Positions 23,597 through 32,769 of a stretch of 64,000 bases of DNA are shown here, piece by piece; position 1 is the stretch's first letter, and the number at the start of each line of letters is the position of its first letter. The notes under the pieces were generated by a model. That model saw only the letters and a list, made by a program, of their open reading frames with translations. It ran no database searches and was not told where the DNA came from. Source of the stretch: Heliocidaris erythrogramma. Taxonomy: Eukaryota > Echinodermata > Echinoidea > Camarodonta > Echinometridae. A program made the translations under genes and the position numbers. The stretch spans positions 50,475,925 to 50,539,924 of the forward strand of contig CM046858.1 of assembly GCA_025617745.1 (NCBI GenBank). The letters run 5' to 3'.

Positions 23597-25468
23597 ATGT
23601 GTTGTTACCCCATCGCGGGTCCACTTTCTAGTTGTGTGGATAAATGGAAATGCATTGATACACCGTCCACCATCTTACATTGGATTAAATGTGGGGTTCA
23701 CATCCCTTTTTCTTGTGCACCCCGCCCTTTTAGACTACACAATCGCAGATTTACTAGAGATGAGACATTGTTTATAGACTCTGAAATTGAACGATTACTA
23801 GAGTGTAAAGCAGTTGAGATTTGTGATTCTGAACCAGACTTTGTCTCTCCATTACACTGTGTCGCAAAGAAGGGAGGAACATACCGCTTGATTTTAAATT
23901 TACGTCATTTGAATTCATACATTCAAGCCCCTCGATTTCGGAACGATGACATTCGAGTTGTTGCGGATTTTATACAAAACGACGATGTGTTGATTTCTGT
24001 GGATATTAAGAATGGGTTTTATCATGTGCCTGTACACAGAGAGGATCGCGAATTTCTATCTTTTCAATGGAGGAATGTTTTTTATCGTTTTACTGTGACA
24101 CCTTTTGGATTGAGCATATCGCCATATTACTTCAACAAGATTTTGAGGCCTGTGATTGCATATTTACGGGACCTTGGAGTGAGACTTAGTGTTTATGTGG
24201 ATGATTTTTGTTTGGCTGCCACTTCAGCTGAAATCGCGGATCATGCGGATCTTTTGGTTCACACTTTGACGGATCTTGGTTTTCATATCAATTATGACAA
24301 ATCGCGTCTCCAACCATCGACATGTCTTGATTACATTGGATATTCAATTCGCCTTGGAAATGAGGATGGTTTTCCTTTCGTTTGTGCTCAAAAGCGCCGG
24401 ATAGTGAAGATCCGGAATGATATTCGCCGGGCCTTGAATTGTTCATCGATATCGGCTCGGACCCTTGCCCGGATAGCCGGCCAATGCATATCGATTGCTT
24501 GGTGTGTGGAACCGGCTAAGTTGTTGTTGCGGGGCGTTTATCGTTTGCTGTCAACGAAAGCTTCGTGGTCGTCGCAGTTATTGCTTGAAGGTCAGGCGAG
24601 AGAGGATTTAATTTGGTGGAGATCCGCGGTTTCTTTTTGGAATGGCAGATCGTTATGCAAGCGACCTGTTACAGCACAAATAGTGACGGACGCTTCGCAT
24701 CTCGCGTGGGGTGCAGTTCTTGGAAATCTGAAGGCCGGGGGAGATTGGGACCCAGTATTGTCGCGCCGGTCTTCGAATTACCGGGAGCTACTCGCTATTC
24801 TTCTCGCTCTACAATCTTTTCTCCCACGCATCGAGGGAAGGTCGATTCAGGTGCTGTCGGACAATATCACAGCATTGGCTTACGTGCAGCATATGGGAGG
24901 ACCAAGTCAGCCCCTAACCGACCTCGCGCATGCCATTTGGAACCTAGCGACGAGGAATGGAATATACATAAGTTGCAAGCATATTGCAGGCAGAGACAAT
25001 CTTATCGCGGACAAGATTTCGCGGCAACCAGACAAGTTCGATTGGACGCTGCATCCGAATGTTTTTGCGTACCTCGATTCGGTGTGGGGTCCACACACAA
25101 TAGACAGGTTCGCGAGCTATCTGAACCATCAGGTGCCGATTTACAACAGCAGGTTTGCCGATCCACATACTTCCGGTATCGACGCGTTAGCGCAGACCGA
25201 TTGGGGATCGCACAACAACTACGTGAACGCCCCGTTTTGTCTTCTGAACCAGGTATTGGACAAGATTTGTCAACAAAGCGCGGTAGCAACTGTAATCGCT
25301 CCGGTTTGGCGGGCTCAGCCCTTCCTGGCACGCTTAAAACGTCTGTCAATATCCGCCCCAATCCCACTCCCGTCAAGTCTCCGCCTATTTCAACGGCGGG
25401 GGTCCTTCCGGAACCTCTACGCAATCGTCATTGGCGCATTTACCCCTGGAGAATTCATGGGAGCGTAA
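23597..25468 (+). CDS. DIRS element ORF2: reverse transcriptase, RNase H, methyltransferase-like
   Basis: A 623-residue uninterrupted frame starting 11 bases after ORF1. The reverse transcriptase shows SVDIKNGFYHVPV (Asp136), TPFGLSISPYYFNKI and VYVDD (Asp202, Asp203). RNase H has Asp365 in VTDAS, Glu397 in YRELLA, Asp422 in LSDN and Asp472 in NLIADK. Residues about 485-585 match the layout of the Dam-like N6-adenine methyltransferase domain of DIRS elements: HPNVFAYLDSVWG, IDRFAS, YNSRF, GIDALAQTDW, then NAPF where NPPY or NPPF is expected, so activity is uncertain. The role is copying the element RNA into DNA. The last 38 bases overlap the recombinase frame. Confidence 0.93.
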   Translation: MCCYPIAGPLSSCVDKWKCIDTPSTILHWIKCGVHIPFSCAPRPFRLHNRRFTRDETLFIDSEIERLLECKAVEICDSEPDFVSPLHCVAKKGGTYRLILNLRHLNSYIQAPRFRNDDIRVVADFIQNDDVLISVDIKNGFYHVPVHREDREFLSFQWRNVFYRFTVTPFGLSISPYYFNKILRPVIAYLRDLGVRLSVYVDDFCLAATSAEIADHADLLVHTLTDLGFHINYDKSRLQPSTCLDYIGYSIRLGNEDGFPFVCAQKRRIVKIRNDIRRALNCSSISARTLARIAGQCISIAWCVEPAKLLLRGVYRLLSTKASWSSQLLLEGQAREDLIWWRSAVSFWNGRSLCKRPVTAQIVTDASHLAWGAVLGNLKAGGDWDPVLSRRSSNYRELLAILLALQSFLPRIEGRSIQVLSDNITALAYVQHMGGPSQPLTDLAHAIWNLATRNGIYISCKHIAGRDNLIADKISRQPDKFDWTLHPNVFAYLDSVWGPHTIDRFASYLNHQVPIYNSRFADPHTSGIDALAQTDWGSHNNYVNAPFCLLNQVLDKICQQSAVATVIAPVWRAQPFLARLKRLSISAPIPLPSSLRLFQRRGSFRNLYAIVIGAFTPGEFMGA

Positions 25469-26534
25469 ATTAGCTTCGGAGGGGTGGTCACAACGGGCGC
25501 GTAAACAGTTTACGCTCGCGTGGGCAGGATCTACCCTTCGTACATATAATTCGGTAATTACCAAGCTGTATAGTTTTTGTTGTGAACGCGGAATTGTTTT
25601 CCCGCCATCTACGCCGGCTTGTTTCGCAGATTTTCTCTGTCAACTTAGTGATTCATCGCGGAAACCCCGCTCTTTGCTTCGCAACGCACAGGCGGCAGTT
25701 TCGCATTTGTATGTTAGTCTTGGCCATGCAGACCTTACTAAGTGTTCTTCGATCGCGTTTTTGGTTACCGCGTTAGTGAAATCGGGAACGAGAGAGTCGT
25801 TGACTCATACACCAGTGATGCCTGTTGAGGCCTTTACAGCTCTGTTTTGTTCTTGGCCGAGAAATGAACAGCTTGAGTTGAAGCATCTTCGGTTGAAGGC
25901 GATTGTTTTGCTATCGCTAAGTTTGATGTTGAGACCCTCGGATATTGCTCCGAGGGCCACTATGTTTGATGCCCACAGAATGCCTTCACCGTGCACCAGT
26001 TCTGCGGTGTTCAGTACAGATCATGTACAATTTTTGGAGGATGGTTCTGCACTTTTCACGTTTTTTGGAACAAAGAATGATGCGCAGCGCTCCGGTTTTG
26101 AGTGTCATCTTCCGAAGCATGAGAATTCTGCACTGGATCCGGTCGACTCTCTCCGTCAGTATGTGTCGCGTACGGACCATCTTCGCTGCAGGGTGCCAGG
26201 TTCGCCAGTGTTTCTTCCGCTTCGACCCCCCTATAAGCCCCTTGAGGCCTCTGGCATCGCAAAGGTGATGGAGGAAGGTATCCGCCTTGCTGGCCTAGGG
26301 GGCGGGGGATATACCGCTCGGTCCTTCCGGCCAACCGGGGCCACGGCAGGGGTGAGCTCTTTTGATCCAGACAAAGTGAGAAGGCTGGGTAGATGGAAGA
26401 CGCAGGAAGTGTTTTATTATCACTATGTGCAGAACAAGATGCCTTCAGATTATACTCTTGTTTTAGTTTTAGTATGGCGGCGTGACTCATTAAGTGGCTT
26501 TTATAATATTAAATTTGTTTACAAATTATTCTGA
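25431..26534 (+). CDS. DIRS element ORF3, tyrosine recombinase
   Basis: A frame of about 367 residues related to phage-type integrases. Box I is LMLRPSDIA (Arg168); box II is TARSFRPTGATA with Arg300, as in other DIRS recombinases; the nucleophile lies in GRWKTQEVFYYHYV (Tyr329, Tyr330 or Tyr332). It should join circular element DNA to the genome without a DDE integrase. The frame overlaps ORF2, has no ATG for its first 129 codons (TTG at 25431) and is open further upstream, so expression by frameshifting or reinitiation is likely. The last 13 or so residues are encoded by repeat B1. Confidence 0.9.
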   Translation: MAHLPLENSWERKLASEGWSQRARKQFTLAWAGSTLRTYNSVITKLYSFCCERGIVFPPSTPACFADFLCQLSDSSRKPRSLLRNAQAAVSHLYVSLGHADLTKCSSIAFLVTALVKSGTRESLTHTPVMPVEAFTALFCSWPRNEQLELKHLRLKAIVLLSLSLMLRPSDIAPRATMFDAHRMPSPCTSSAVFSTDHVQFLEDGSALFTFFGTKNDAQRSGFECHLPKHENSALDPVDSLRQYVSRTDHLRCRVPGSPVFLPLRPPYKPLEASGIAKVMEEGIRLAGLGGGGYTARSFRPTGATAGVSSFDPDKVRRLGRWKTQEVFYYHYVQNKMPSDYTLVLVLVWRRDSLSGFYNIKFVYKLF

Positions 26535-26863
26535 AGATGTGTGGGCGTGTCTCCTTTTGACGTAAGTTTCCCAAAACTGTAGTCTGGGAGACACGCCCAC
26601 AAGCGTGCTCATGAATTATGAATTTGCATAATTCTTGAGCATTTGCGCGCAAACAAGAGATTCTTGTTTGCGCGCCATTACCACTCTTGTGCTGTGCAAG
26701 CTATATTATGTATCACAGATATGTGTTGTTATTGCATGTGTTTCTATGCCCTTTGACTGGTGTTGCACTCCGCAGGAGCATTGGCTTTTATAATATTAAA
26801 TTTGTTTACAAATTATTCTGAAGATGTGTGGGCGTGTCTCCTTTTGACGTAAGTTTCCCAAAA
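26495..26863 (+). repeat. B1-A2-B2 right-end repeats of the DIRS element
   Basis: B1 26495-26576 and B2 26782-26863 are identical 82-bp copies; A2 26577-26699 repeats A1. B1 also encodes the tail and stop codon of ORF3. The 82-bp spacer at 26700-26781 occurs only here. Confidence 0.9.
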
Positions 26864-27039
26864 TGTGTTAGAAGATTGATTGATTTCTCTAGTTTGTCTT
26901 CATTTCTGACTTTGCTTATGAAACAAGGAGATACCAAAATAGAATTACTTTTGAAAGTAGATATTTCTGATAAATATTACACTCTCTTTGCCATCTGAGA
27001 CATTGTTGTTCACTGATTGCTTTTTTGCTAGGGTACTAC

Positions 27040-27215
27040 GATGCTGTCTAGTTAATAGTCAGCTATATGTAAATGTATGTAAGATACCGTACACAAGCAA
27101 TATTTAGACTCAGACCAGCCTAAGATATTCATTTATTGCGTTACGGTATCATCCGATAGTCAGCTGTGTAAGTTATCCATGAGCAGTAGTTACACTAACA
27201 TGTTGTTCATGCATA
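27040..27215 (+). repeat. decayed partial copies of the RMI1 exon
   Basis: TAGTCAGCTRTGTAAG-like sequence occurs at about 27056, 27158 and, inside the true exon, 27243. The 27158 copy extends to CCATGAGCAGTAGTTACAC, parallel to TTATGAACAGTGGTTAGAT in the exon. Neither upstream copy stays open or has a clear acceptor, so they look like relics of local exon duplication. Confidence 0.55.
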
Positions 27216-27226
27216 TCTTTTTACAG

Positions 27227-27373
27227 GGTAGGGCTTTATCTGGTAGTCAGCTATGTAAGATGGTTTATGAACAGTGGTTAGATTCAGACTTAACTGAGAT
27301 CGCTACTCCATGCCTCCCACCAGGTATCAAACAGGCCAAGAAGACACAGCTCAAAGGCAACTATGCTCTCCAG
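27227..27373 (+). CDS. RMI1: RMI1 exon (RecQ-mediated genome instability protein 1), partial
   Basis: A 147-bp phase-0 exon with acceptor CATATCTTTTTACAG and donor CAG-GTAAGC. The peptide includes MVYEQWLDSDLTEI, PCLPPGI and LKGNYALQ. These match the conserved N-terminal part of RMI1 (VFEQWLLTDLRDLEHP, LPDGI and LNGFYALQ in vertebrates), where a three-helix segment meets the OB fold. RMI1 is a nuclear subunit that stabilises TOP3A and BLM and promotes dissolution of double Holliday junctions. The preceding exon, expected to carry a WLEACI-like motif, was not found, possibly because of the repeats and DIRS element upstream. Confidence 0.85.
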
Positions 27374-28334
27374 GTAAGCGATGACTTGCAAATTTGGGTC
27401 AATCTTAATCAATTAACCCGTTGACTACTGCATAGTCTATGGGTTAATGCTGATGCTCATATAGTATGAAACATGTACATGTATGAGTAGATACATGGTA
27501 AAGGACCACACACAAATTCAGTGTTTCATCAAGTGTCTTGTCAGTGATTTTTACTGACAAATTTGCTCTCAGCCAATAAGATGCAAGGATTTCAGTAGCT
27601 TATAACAGTTGTCAGTAAAAATCACTGACAAAACGCTTGATGAAATGCTCCCCAGGTCAATACTAGTTGATTAATGCTGATATTCAGATGCATAATTATA
27701 CGAGCAGAGAACATTGAAACTAGCTGTAAAATCAAGTGTTGCCATGAATAACTGAAATTTATAATAAATGAATTAGTAATTTAAGTATTTCTGGATCAAA
27801 GTAATAAATAGTGAACAGTCATAATTATACATGAGGTAGTTGGTAGAGAACTCTGAAGATAATACCCCTGTCATGTGTTTACAAGAGGGTTGCCACCATC
27901 GGTAAAGATCATTTCGAGGTCTGGTAATTAAACTGTAAGCTGTCTAAAAGTAGTAGTAGAAGTATGCCATAAATTGCATGTTTCTATAAGCATTTAAAGT
28001 GAATGACATCGCGAAAATTTGCTTAAAATACATTTACTGTATACAGGCACAAACATGTGGGACTATATTTATTATTCATATGGCAGATCATCTGGATTTT
28101 TTTTCTTTTGTATTGTGCTATGATACATTCTCTATCAATCTTGTTTGCAGATATCTTCCATGGGGCGGGGAGGGGGGGGGGGGGCGGTTTGGGTGTTTTC
28201 CTTGGGGGAGGGGTAAATATTTTTTTATAGCTTTAGTTGGATTCTGTTTGACATTTCATATTTAGCCACTCCAGAACCATACTTTAAACATGTACTAGTA
28301 TGACATTTCTTTGTATTTTTATATGCCACTGCAG

Positions 28335-28445
28335 GTGAACTGTATTCAAGACATCTCAAGCCCAGCGTACGCCCAGCTTACAAAGCTCCAAGGCAGGGAG
28401 AATGAAAATGCTTTGGTATCAGCTGCACCAGCTACACAGGCAAAG
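28335..28445 (+). CDS. RMI1: RMI1 next exon, partial
   Basis: A 111-bp phase-0 exon with acceptor TGCCACTGCAG and donor AAG-GTATGC. It reads VNCIQDISSPAYAQLTKLQG followed by RENENALVSA, matching the RMI1 OB-fold segment INSLVDVSQPAYSQIQKLRG. It follows the 27227-27373 exon by a 961-bp intron that contains a poly(G) tract at about 28172-28183. Later exons, expected to start near a PW-RMLMLQLTDG segment, were not recognised downstream in this window. Confidence 0.87.
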
Positions 28446-28925
28446 GTATGCATAGCTCGATTGAGGGAGATGAAGGGGTTCAGAGGATGATATAGCAACA
28501 TTTATACTTTGGGGTATTCTGAAAGATCACTTGACTTGGATTTTAAATTTGCATTTAAGTCCAGTAGTTAATTGATCGCTAGTTATTCGAAATAGGTATT
28601 CTCAGTATTCTTAGTGCTCAATTAACTTAACTCATTATGAAAATATGCCCCCTGTATATATACATGTGGTACTTTTCACTGAACCAAATATTGTTACATT
28701 AACATGATCACAAAGACTTTCAGGAAATCAACTCAAGGGCAATTTCAACACCATATTATTGTATTGCCCTTAGAAATCATGTTCGATTATCTAATATCAA
28801 ATAATAATATAATACTGACTTGCCTTGAGGGGGGTATGATAATATATTGTCCGCAACAGAATCATATAGCACAGAGTCGAAGACGAGGGTAATATGGTTC
28901 TTTTAATGACAATATTTTCGATATT
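28446..28925. other. no exon seen; presumed RMI1 intron
   Basis: AT-rich non-coding sequence directly after the RMI1 donor site. The next recognisable material is the word-repeat region. Confidence 0.5.
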
Positions 28926-28929
28926 CACC

Positions 28930-31300
28930 GAAAGTAGAGCCAGTCAATATTATAGGTTTTTGCGGTCAATTTCGGACTTTTTTCATTCAAATTGATATAA
29001 GAGTCATTCAAATTAGCGAAAAAAATCTGCACCGTAAAATTCATCATTCAACTTGGTATTTCGGTCATTCAAATTCGCACTTAGATCAAACAATTTAACA
29101 CTTTTCTCATTCAAAATAAAAAGTCGGTTGGGAGCTTTCAAATTCGCCACATGGGCATTCGAATTCGTAATAAGCCCATTCAATTTAGCATGTTTAAGGT
29201 ATTTGGACTTAAACTCAATACACCAACCCTCCCCAATGAAAAACACAGATACTTTTATGAAAGAAATAATTTTCCTAAATAACTTTATTATTTATTACAC
29301 CCATTACATACATTTAAAATATAACATTATGAAATAGATCTTCACTTGAAAGTATGAACAATAATTATTGTGTAAACTTGTTAGACCATAAATTAGAGAA
29401 AAGTAAGTCAATAATGTTATAAAAAATTGCTAAAATATATGTAGATGAGATAAACATTAATTCACTAAAAGAGGCTTATATGAACAAAAGAAAACATAAA
29501 AGCTCATATGCAATTCGACCTAATATATTAAAATTAATAAAGAATAACAACCAAATAAAATGTGTTCGACATAATTTACGAATTCGAATGCTCAATGTGC
29601 GAACAAGAATGCTCTGAAATGAATTTGATTGCTGGAATAACGGTATTGCGCAATCGCATCACCCCCCGTTCTAAATTGAATGACCGTTTTACGAACTTCA
29701 TGCACTTTTTTGCGAATTCGAATAAAATTAGTCTAAATTGGATTGATAAAGGTACTAATACGAATGCATGAAACATCAATTTGAATGCTTAAATGCTTGT
29801 ACACGGCCAAATTCTTCTAAATTGAATGCACGTGGTGTGAATTTGACTGATGAACTTACGAAATTGACCGCAAAAACCTATATTATAGGTTTTCCCGCCC
29901 AATTTCGTCAAAACTGCATCCGATTTAAGGATGAAATCATTCAATTTCGAGCGAATTTGAATGATCACCGAGATCAACATTCAAAAAGCTAACTAGTTCA
30001 TTCAATTTAATTTTATTACCATGCGATTTCATGATTTTCTCACATAAACGTGTAAAAAGCGCGTTCAAATTAAAAATGCACGTAAAATGCATTCACATTC
30101 GCACCAGCACTGACGTGATGAAAGTTAAGGAATTCAAATTCACGAATAGGCAAGCAATTTTAGCATTTGGGCAGTGTTTTAGTTATTGTTTATGTTCTTT
30201 GTAATCTGCATCTGTTTGAATATGTTATGCAAACTTTATGCAACTTGAAATGGGACATTTTGCCTTATATTGAACCTTCTCATTCCTTTGACAAACCGTC
30301 ATCGAAGCAACAGCTCATATAACTCCACTTTGATAATTTATACATACAATCAGGCCCCTGGGAACGATTGTGTCACTGGGGTGCTGTGAGCAGATTTAAA
30401 AATTAAATATTTTTGGTATGGAGTTGCTTATCTATGAATGGCGCCTGATGAAGTTGCTTTAAGTGCAAGGGCAAAATGTCCCCATATAGAAAACTGGGGG
30501 TGCTACAGCCAGCGGCGGATCCAGGATTTTGTGATATTCACAAGATTTTCTGACAAGCAAAAAAAAAAAGAAAAAAGAATGTCCTCAGCGTTTTGGGGTC
30601 TCTTTTTAACTCCAACATCTCTGACAAGCAAAACAAAAAAATATCCTCAGCCTTCTAGGGTGCTGTGCACCCCCTCAAAAAATTCTGCACATGGCTCCTA
30701 GGGGCCTACATACAATTCATTTATACATGACTATGGGGGCGGCTCGAGGAGAGTACATGAATATATCGAATACGGACAAGATTAGGTTGGCTGAAACAAT
30801 TGACAACCAGCAAGACTCCCTAGAACTGGCCGACACTCTAGGAATAAACATGAAATATGATTAAAATAAACTTTGAAAATGAAGGTTTGAAAATGAGAAG
30901 GAAATTATAAAAACACTGAAAAGTGACGTGACGTGAAAAAAAATGAGGTAAGAATTACATAGAACTACAGAACTTGTTTATGTTAATTGAATTCGAATGT
31001 TCAAAGTGCGAAGGTGTGTGCCTATATAAATGAAATTGAAATTGGTATTTGGGAGGAAATTGAACGTCTATCCAGCTGGCGCGAAATTGAATGACAACTT
31101 CGCGTCGTTAAATTGAATGGATTTCTCTCTAAATTAAATAAAATAAAATTTAAAAGGAATGATATAAAACGAAACTGAATGCTCAAAGAATGAAAATGAA
31201 CCATGACAGCAGAGAGCTGACGGAATTCGTTCGAACTTCAGCGCCTATTCATGAATTCAAATGCAACTCCGATGAAATTGGGCGGGAAACCCTATAGTAT
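28930..31300. repeat. word-like degenerate repeat region (ATTCAAATT / AATTTGAAT)
   Basis: Between about 28950 and 29200 the word CATTCAAATTCGC recurs about every 20-21 bp with unrelated filler. From about 29570 to 30150 and 30990 to 31250 the complement (AAATTGAATG, AATTCGAATG) recurs. ATAGGTTTTTGCGGTCAATT at 28955 is the complement of sequence at 29852-29874, and TATAGGTTTTCCCGCCCAAT near 29884 is mirrored by ATTGGGCGGGAAACCCTATA near 31277, so two nested inverted-end elements are likely. No open frame resembles a protein. Confidence 0.65.
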
Positions 31301-32150
31301 TACCTATATCATGTATATGCGTATCTTGTAGCAATTACAAACACGTCTATTTTGTCTGTCAGTCCCTCGATATCATTTCACGTTATTCATACAGGTATGT
31401 AATCTGGGCCGAGCAATTGTTACGTAAATTGTTACTGCACGTATCCTTTGTTTAAGCCTTACTGCGCACATGCACTCTGATAAAAGCTCACTGACCAGGC
31501 AAAATACGGCGTAATATTGCACGGCAAGTTTAGTACAGTAGCCTATGGGGAATTTGGTGTTGCATTTATTAAGCCCTGATATTGCACGCGCAAATCAAGC
31601 GGACAAAGATATGCGTTTTTTAACGTTCAACTTAGACCCTTTCCCTATGGCAGTGATAGGTGAGAGTGAGAGCATTTTTCCCTACTTTGAACTTACATCG
31701 CCTCATTCAATCGAGTGGGAATTCTGAACAACATGATTTATTGAGCCATTCCGCACAAATCATGGCTAATGACATCCTCTAACTAGTCATCTAAAGATTA
31801 TTCTTATTGGTTGACGGGAATTTCGTGCGGTTTTGCTGTTCATTCACAAATGGCCTCTTATTTGTTGTCTTATTTGGAGCCACTCAATGTGACTTGGGGA
31901 CCGCATGACCGTTACCAAAATCGTGGATAAAGGGGTGAATTTCAAGGAACGTCCGCGGACAGTATTACTCGAAAATAATATAGAAAATAGGGGTGCGCAG
32001 GTGTCCTCGAAATTGATAAAATAGGGGTCAGGAAAAGGGAAGAAAACCCGTGAAGAAAAATCCCGGAGCCGAGTCGCTAGCTGCGGGCCTGCCGGGGAGG
32101 GCGAACTCATCGTTGAGAAAAAAATCCCCGCACTGCCGTCACTCAGCAAG

Positions 32151-32165
32151 ATGGCGGACGTGAAG
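32151..32165 (+). CDS. possible first coding exon, MADVK
   Basis: CAAG-ATG-GCG gives a strong start context, followed by codons for MADVK and an ideal donor AAG-GTAAGT in phase 0. The preceding 150 bases are relatively GC-rich. AAGATGGCGG is also a YY1-type core motif often found at animal transcript starts. No partner exon was identified, so the host gene is unknown. Confidence 0.35.
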
Positions 32166-32330
32166 GTAAGTTTCTTTCCACTGAACTCTATGACTGGAAT
32201 GGGCTCGATCGCTCTGCACGCTGATTAGCCATAGGCAACATGACGCCACTGGCAGCTCGCCAGCGCCATCTTGTTTCCCTCAAAACAATTCCGGTACGTC
32301 GCCGCTGTATGTAACATTTGACCCCGGCAT

Positions 32331-32598
32331 TCACTATGATCACGATGACAAAGAAAGTGGACAAAATATACAGCTCCTCATTGTACCCTCCACAATTTTT
32401 CTGGTAGATAAAAGAACATCCCTTCATTGCTATTATGTAAAATAAGTAGAACAGGTGAATATGCATGTGACACCTGTTCTACATATTTTTACATAATAGC
32501 AAAGAAGGGATGTTCTATTGTCTACCAGAGCAAGTGTGGAAGGTATAATGAGGAGCTGTATATTTTGTCCGCTTCTTTGTTCGCCATGTTCATAGTGA
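32331..32598. mobile_element. palindromic MITE, copy 1
   Basis: Long imperfect arms meet near 32466. Paired landmarks include AGTAGAACAGGTG with CACCTGTTCTACAT, and GGTAGATAAAAGAACATCCC with its complement. A second copy lies at 40111-40362. No coding potential; it would form a long imperfect hairpin as RNA. Confidence 0.9.
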
Positions 32599-32668
32599 TT
32601 TGACCAAGTTTGAAGGACTATTTTCACTCATATAATCATCATATGCCTTTCAAAGATGAACTGAGAAG

Positions 32669-32745
32669 ATACCGTCTTGCGCTGCAGTCAACTGCACGAA
32701 TCGTGATGTTCGTGAAAGTCGTGGGAAAGGACTTATGTTTGACAG
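32669..32745 (+). pseudogene. THAP zinc-finger first exon, start codon not intact
   Basis: The frame reads IPSCAAVNCTNRDVRES then GKGLMFDR, ending at a donor CAG-GTATGA with a split codon. This matches the first exon of THAP-domain genes: M-x-SC-x-C with the first zinc-binding Cys pair, and an exon end right after FHR or FHK. The expected ATG is ATA, and an in-frame stop lies just upstream (32657). It could be a degraded THAP transposase gene or a host gene with an unseen upstream start. Confidence 0.5.
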
Positions 32746-32769
32746 GTATGAAGATCCATTTTAAACAAG

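Larger units (their letters stand above)
22620..26863 (+). mobile_element. DIRS-order retrotransposon with split direct repeats
   Basis: The structure is A1 (22620-22742), three reading frames, B1 (26495-26576), A2 (26577-26699), 82 bp of spacer, B2 (26782-26863). A1 and A2 differ at two bases; B1 and B2 are identical. Split direct repeats of this kind define PAT-like and Ngaro-like members of DIRS, which integrate by a tyrosine recombinase through a circular DNA intermediate. The methyltransferase-like domain in the second frame favours PAT-like over classical Ngaro. GGAGACACGCCCACA near the left end is the complement of TGTGGGCGTGTCTCC near the right end. All frames are open, suggesting recent activity. 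It lies upstream of the RMI1 exons, perhaps in an intron. Confidence 0.9.

Noticed and set aside
24907..25424. Minus-strand frames of up to 140 codons
   Set aside because: Antisense shadows of the DIRS ORF2.
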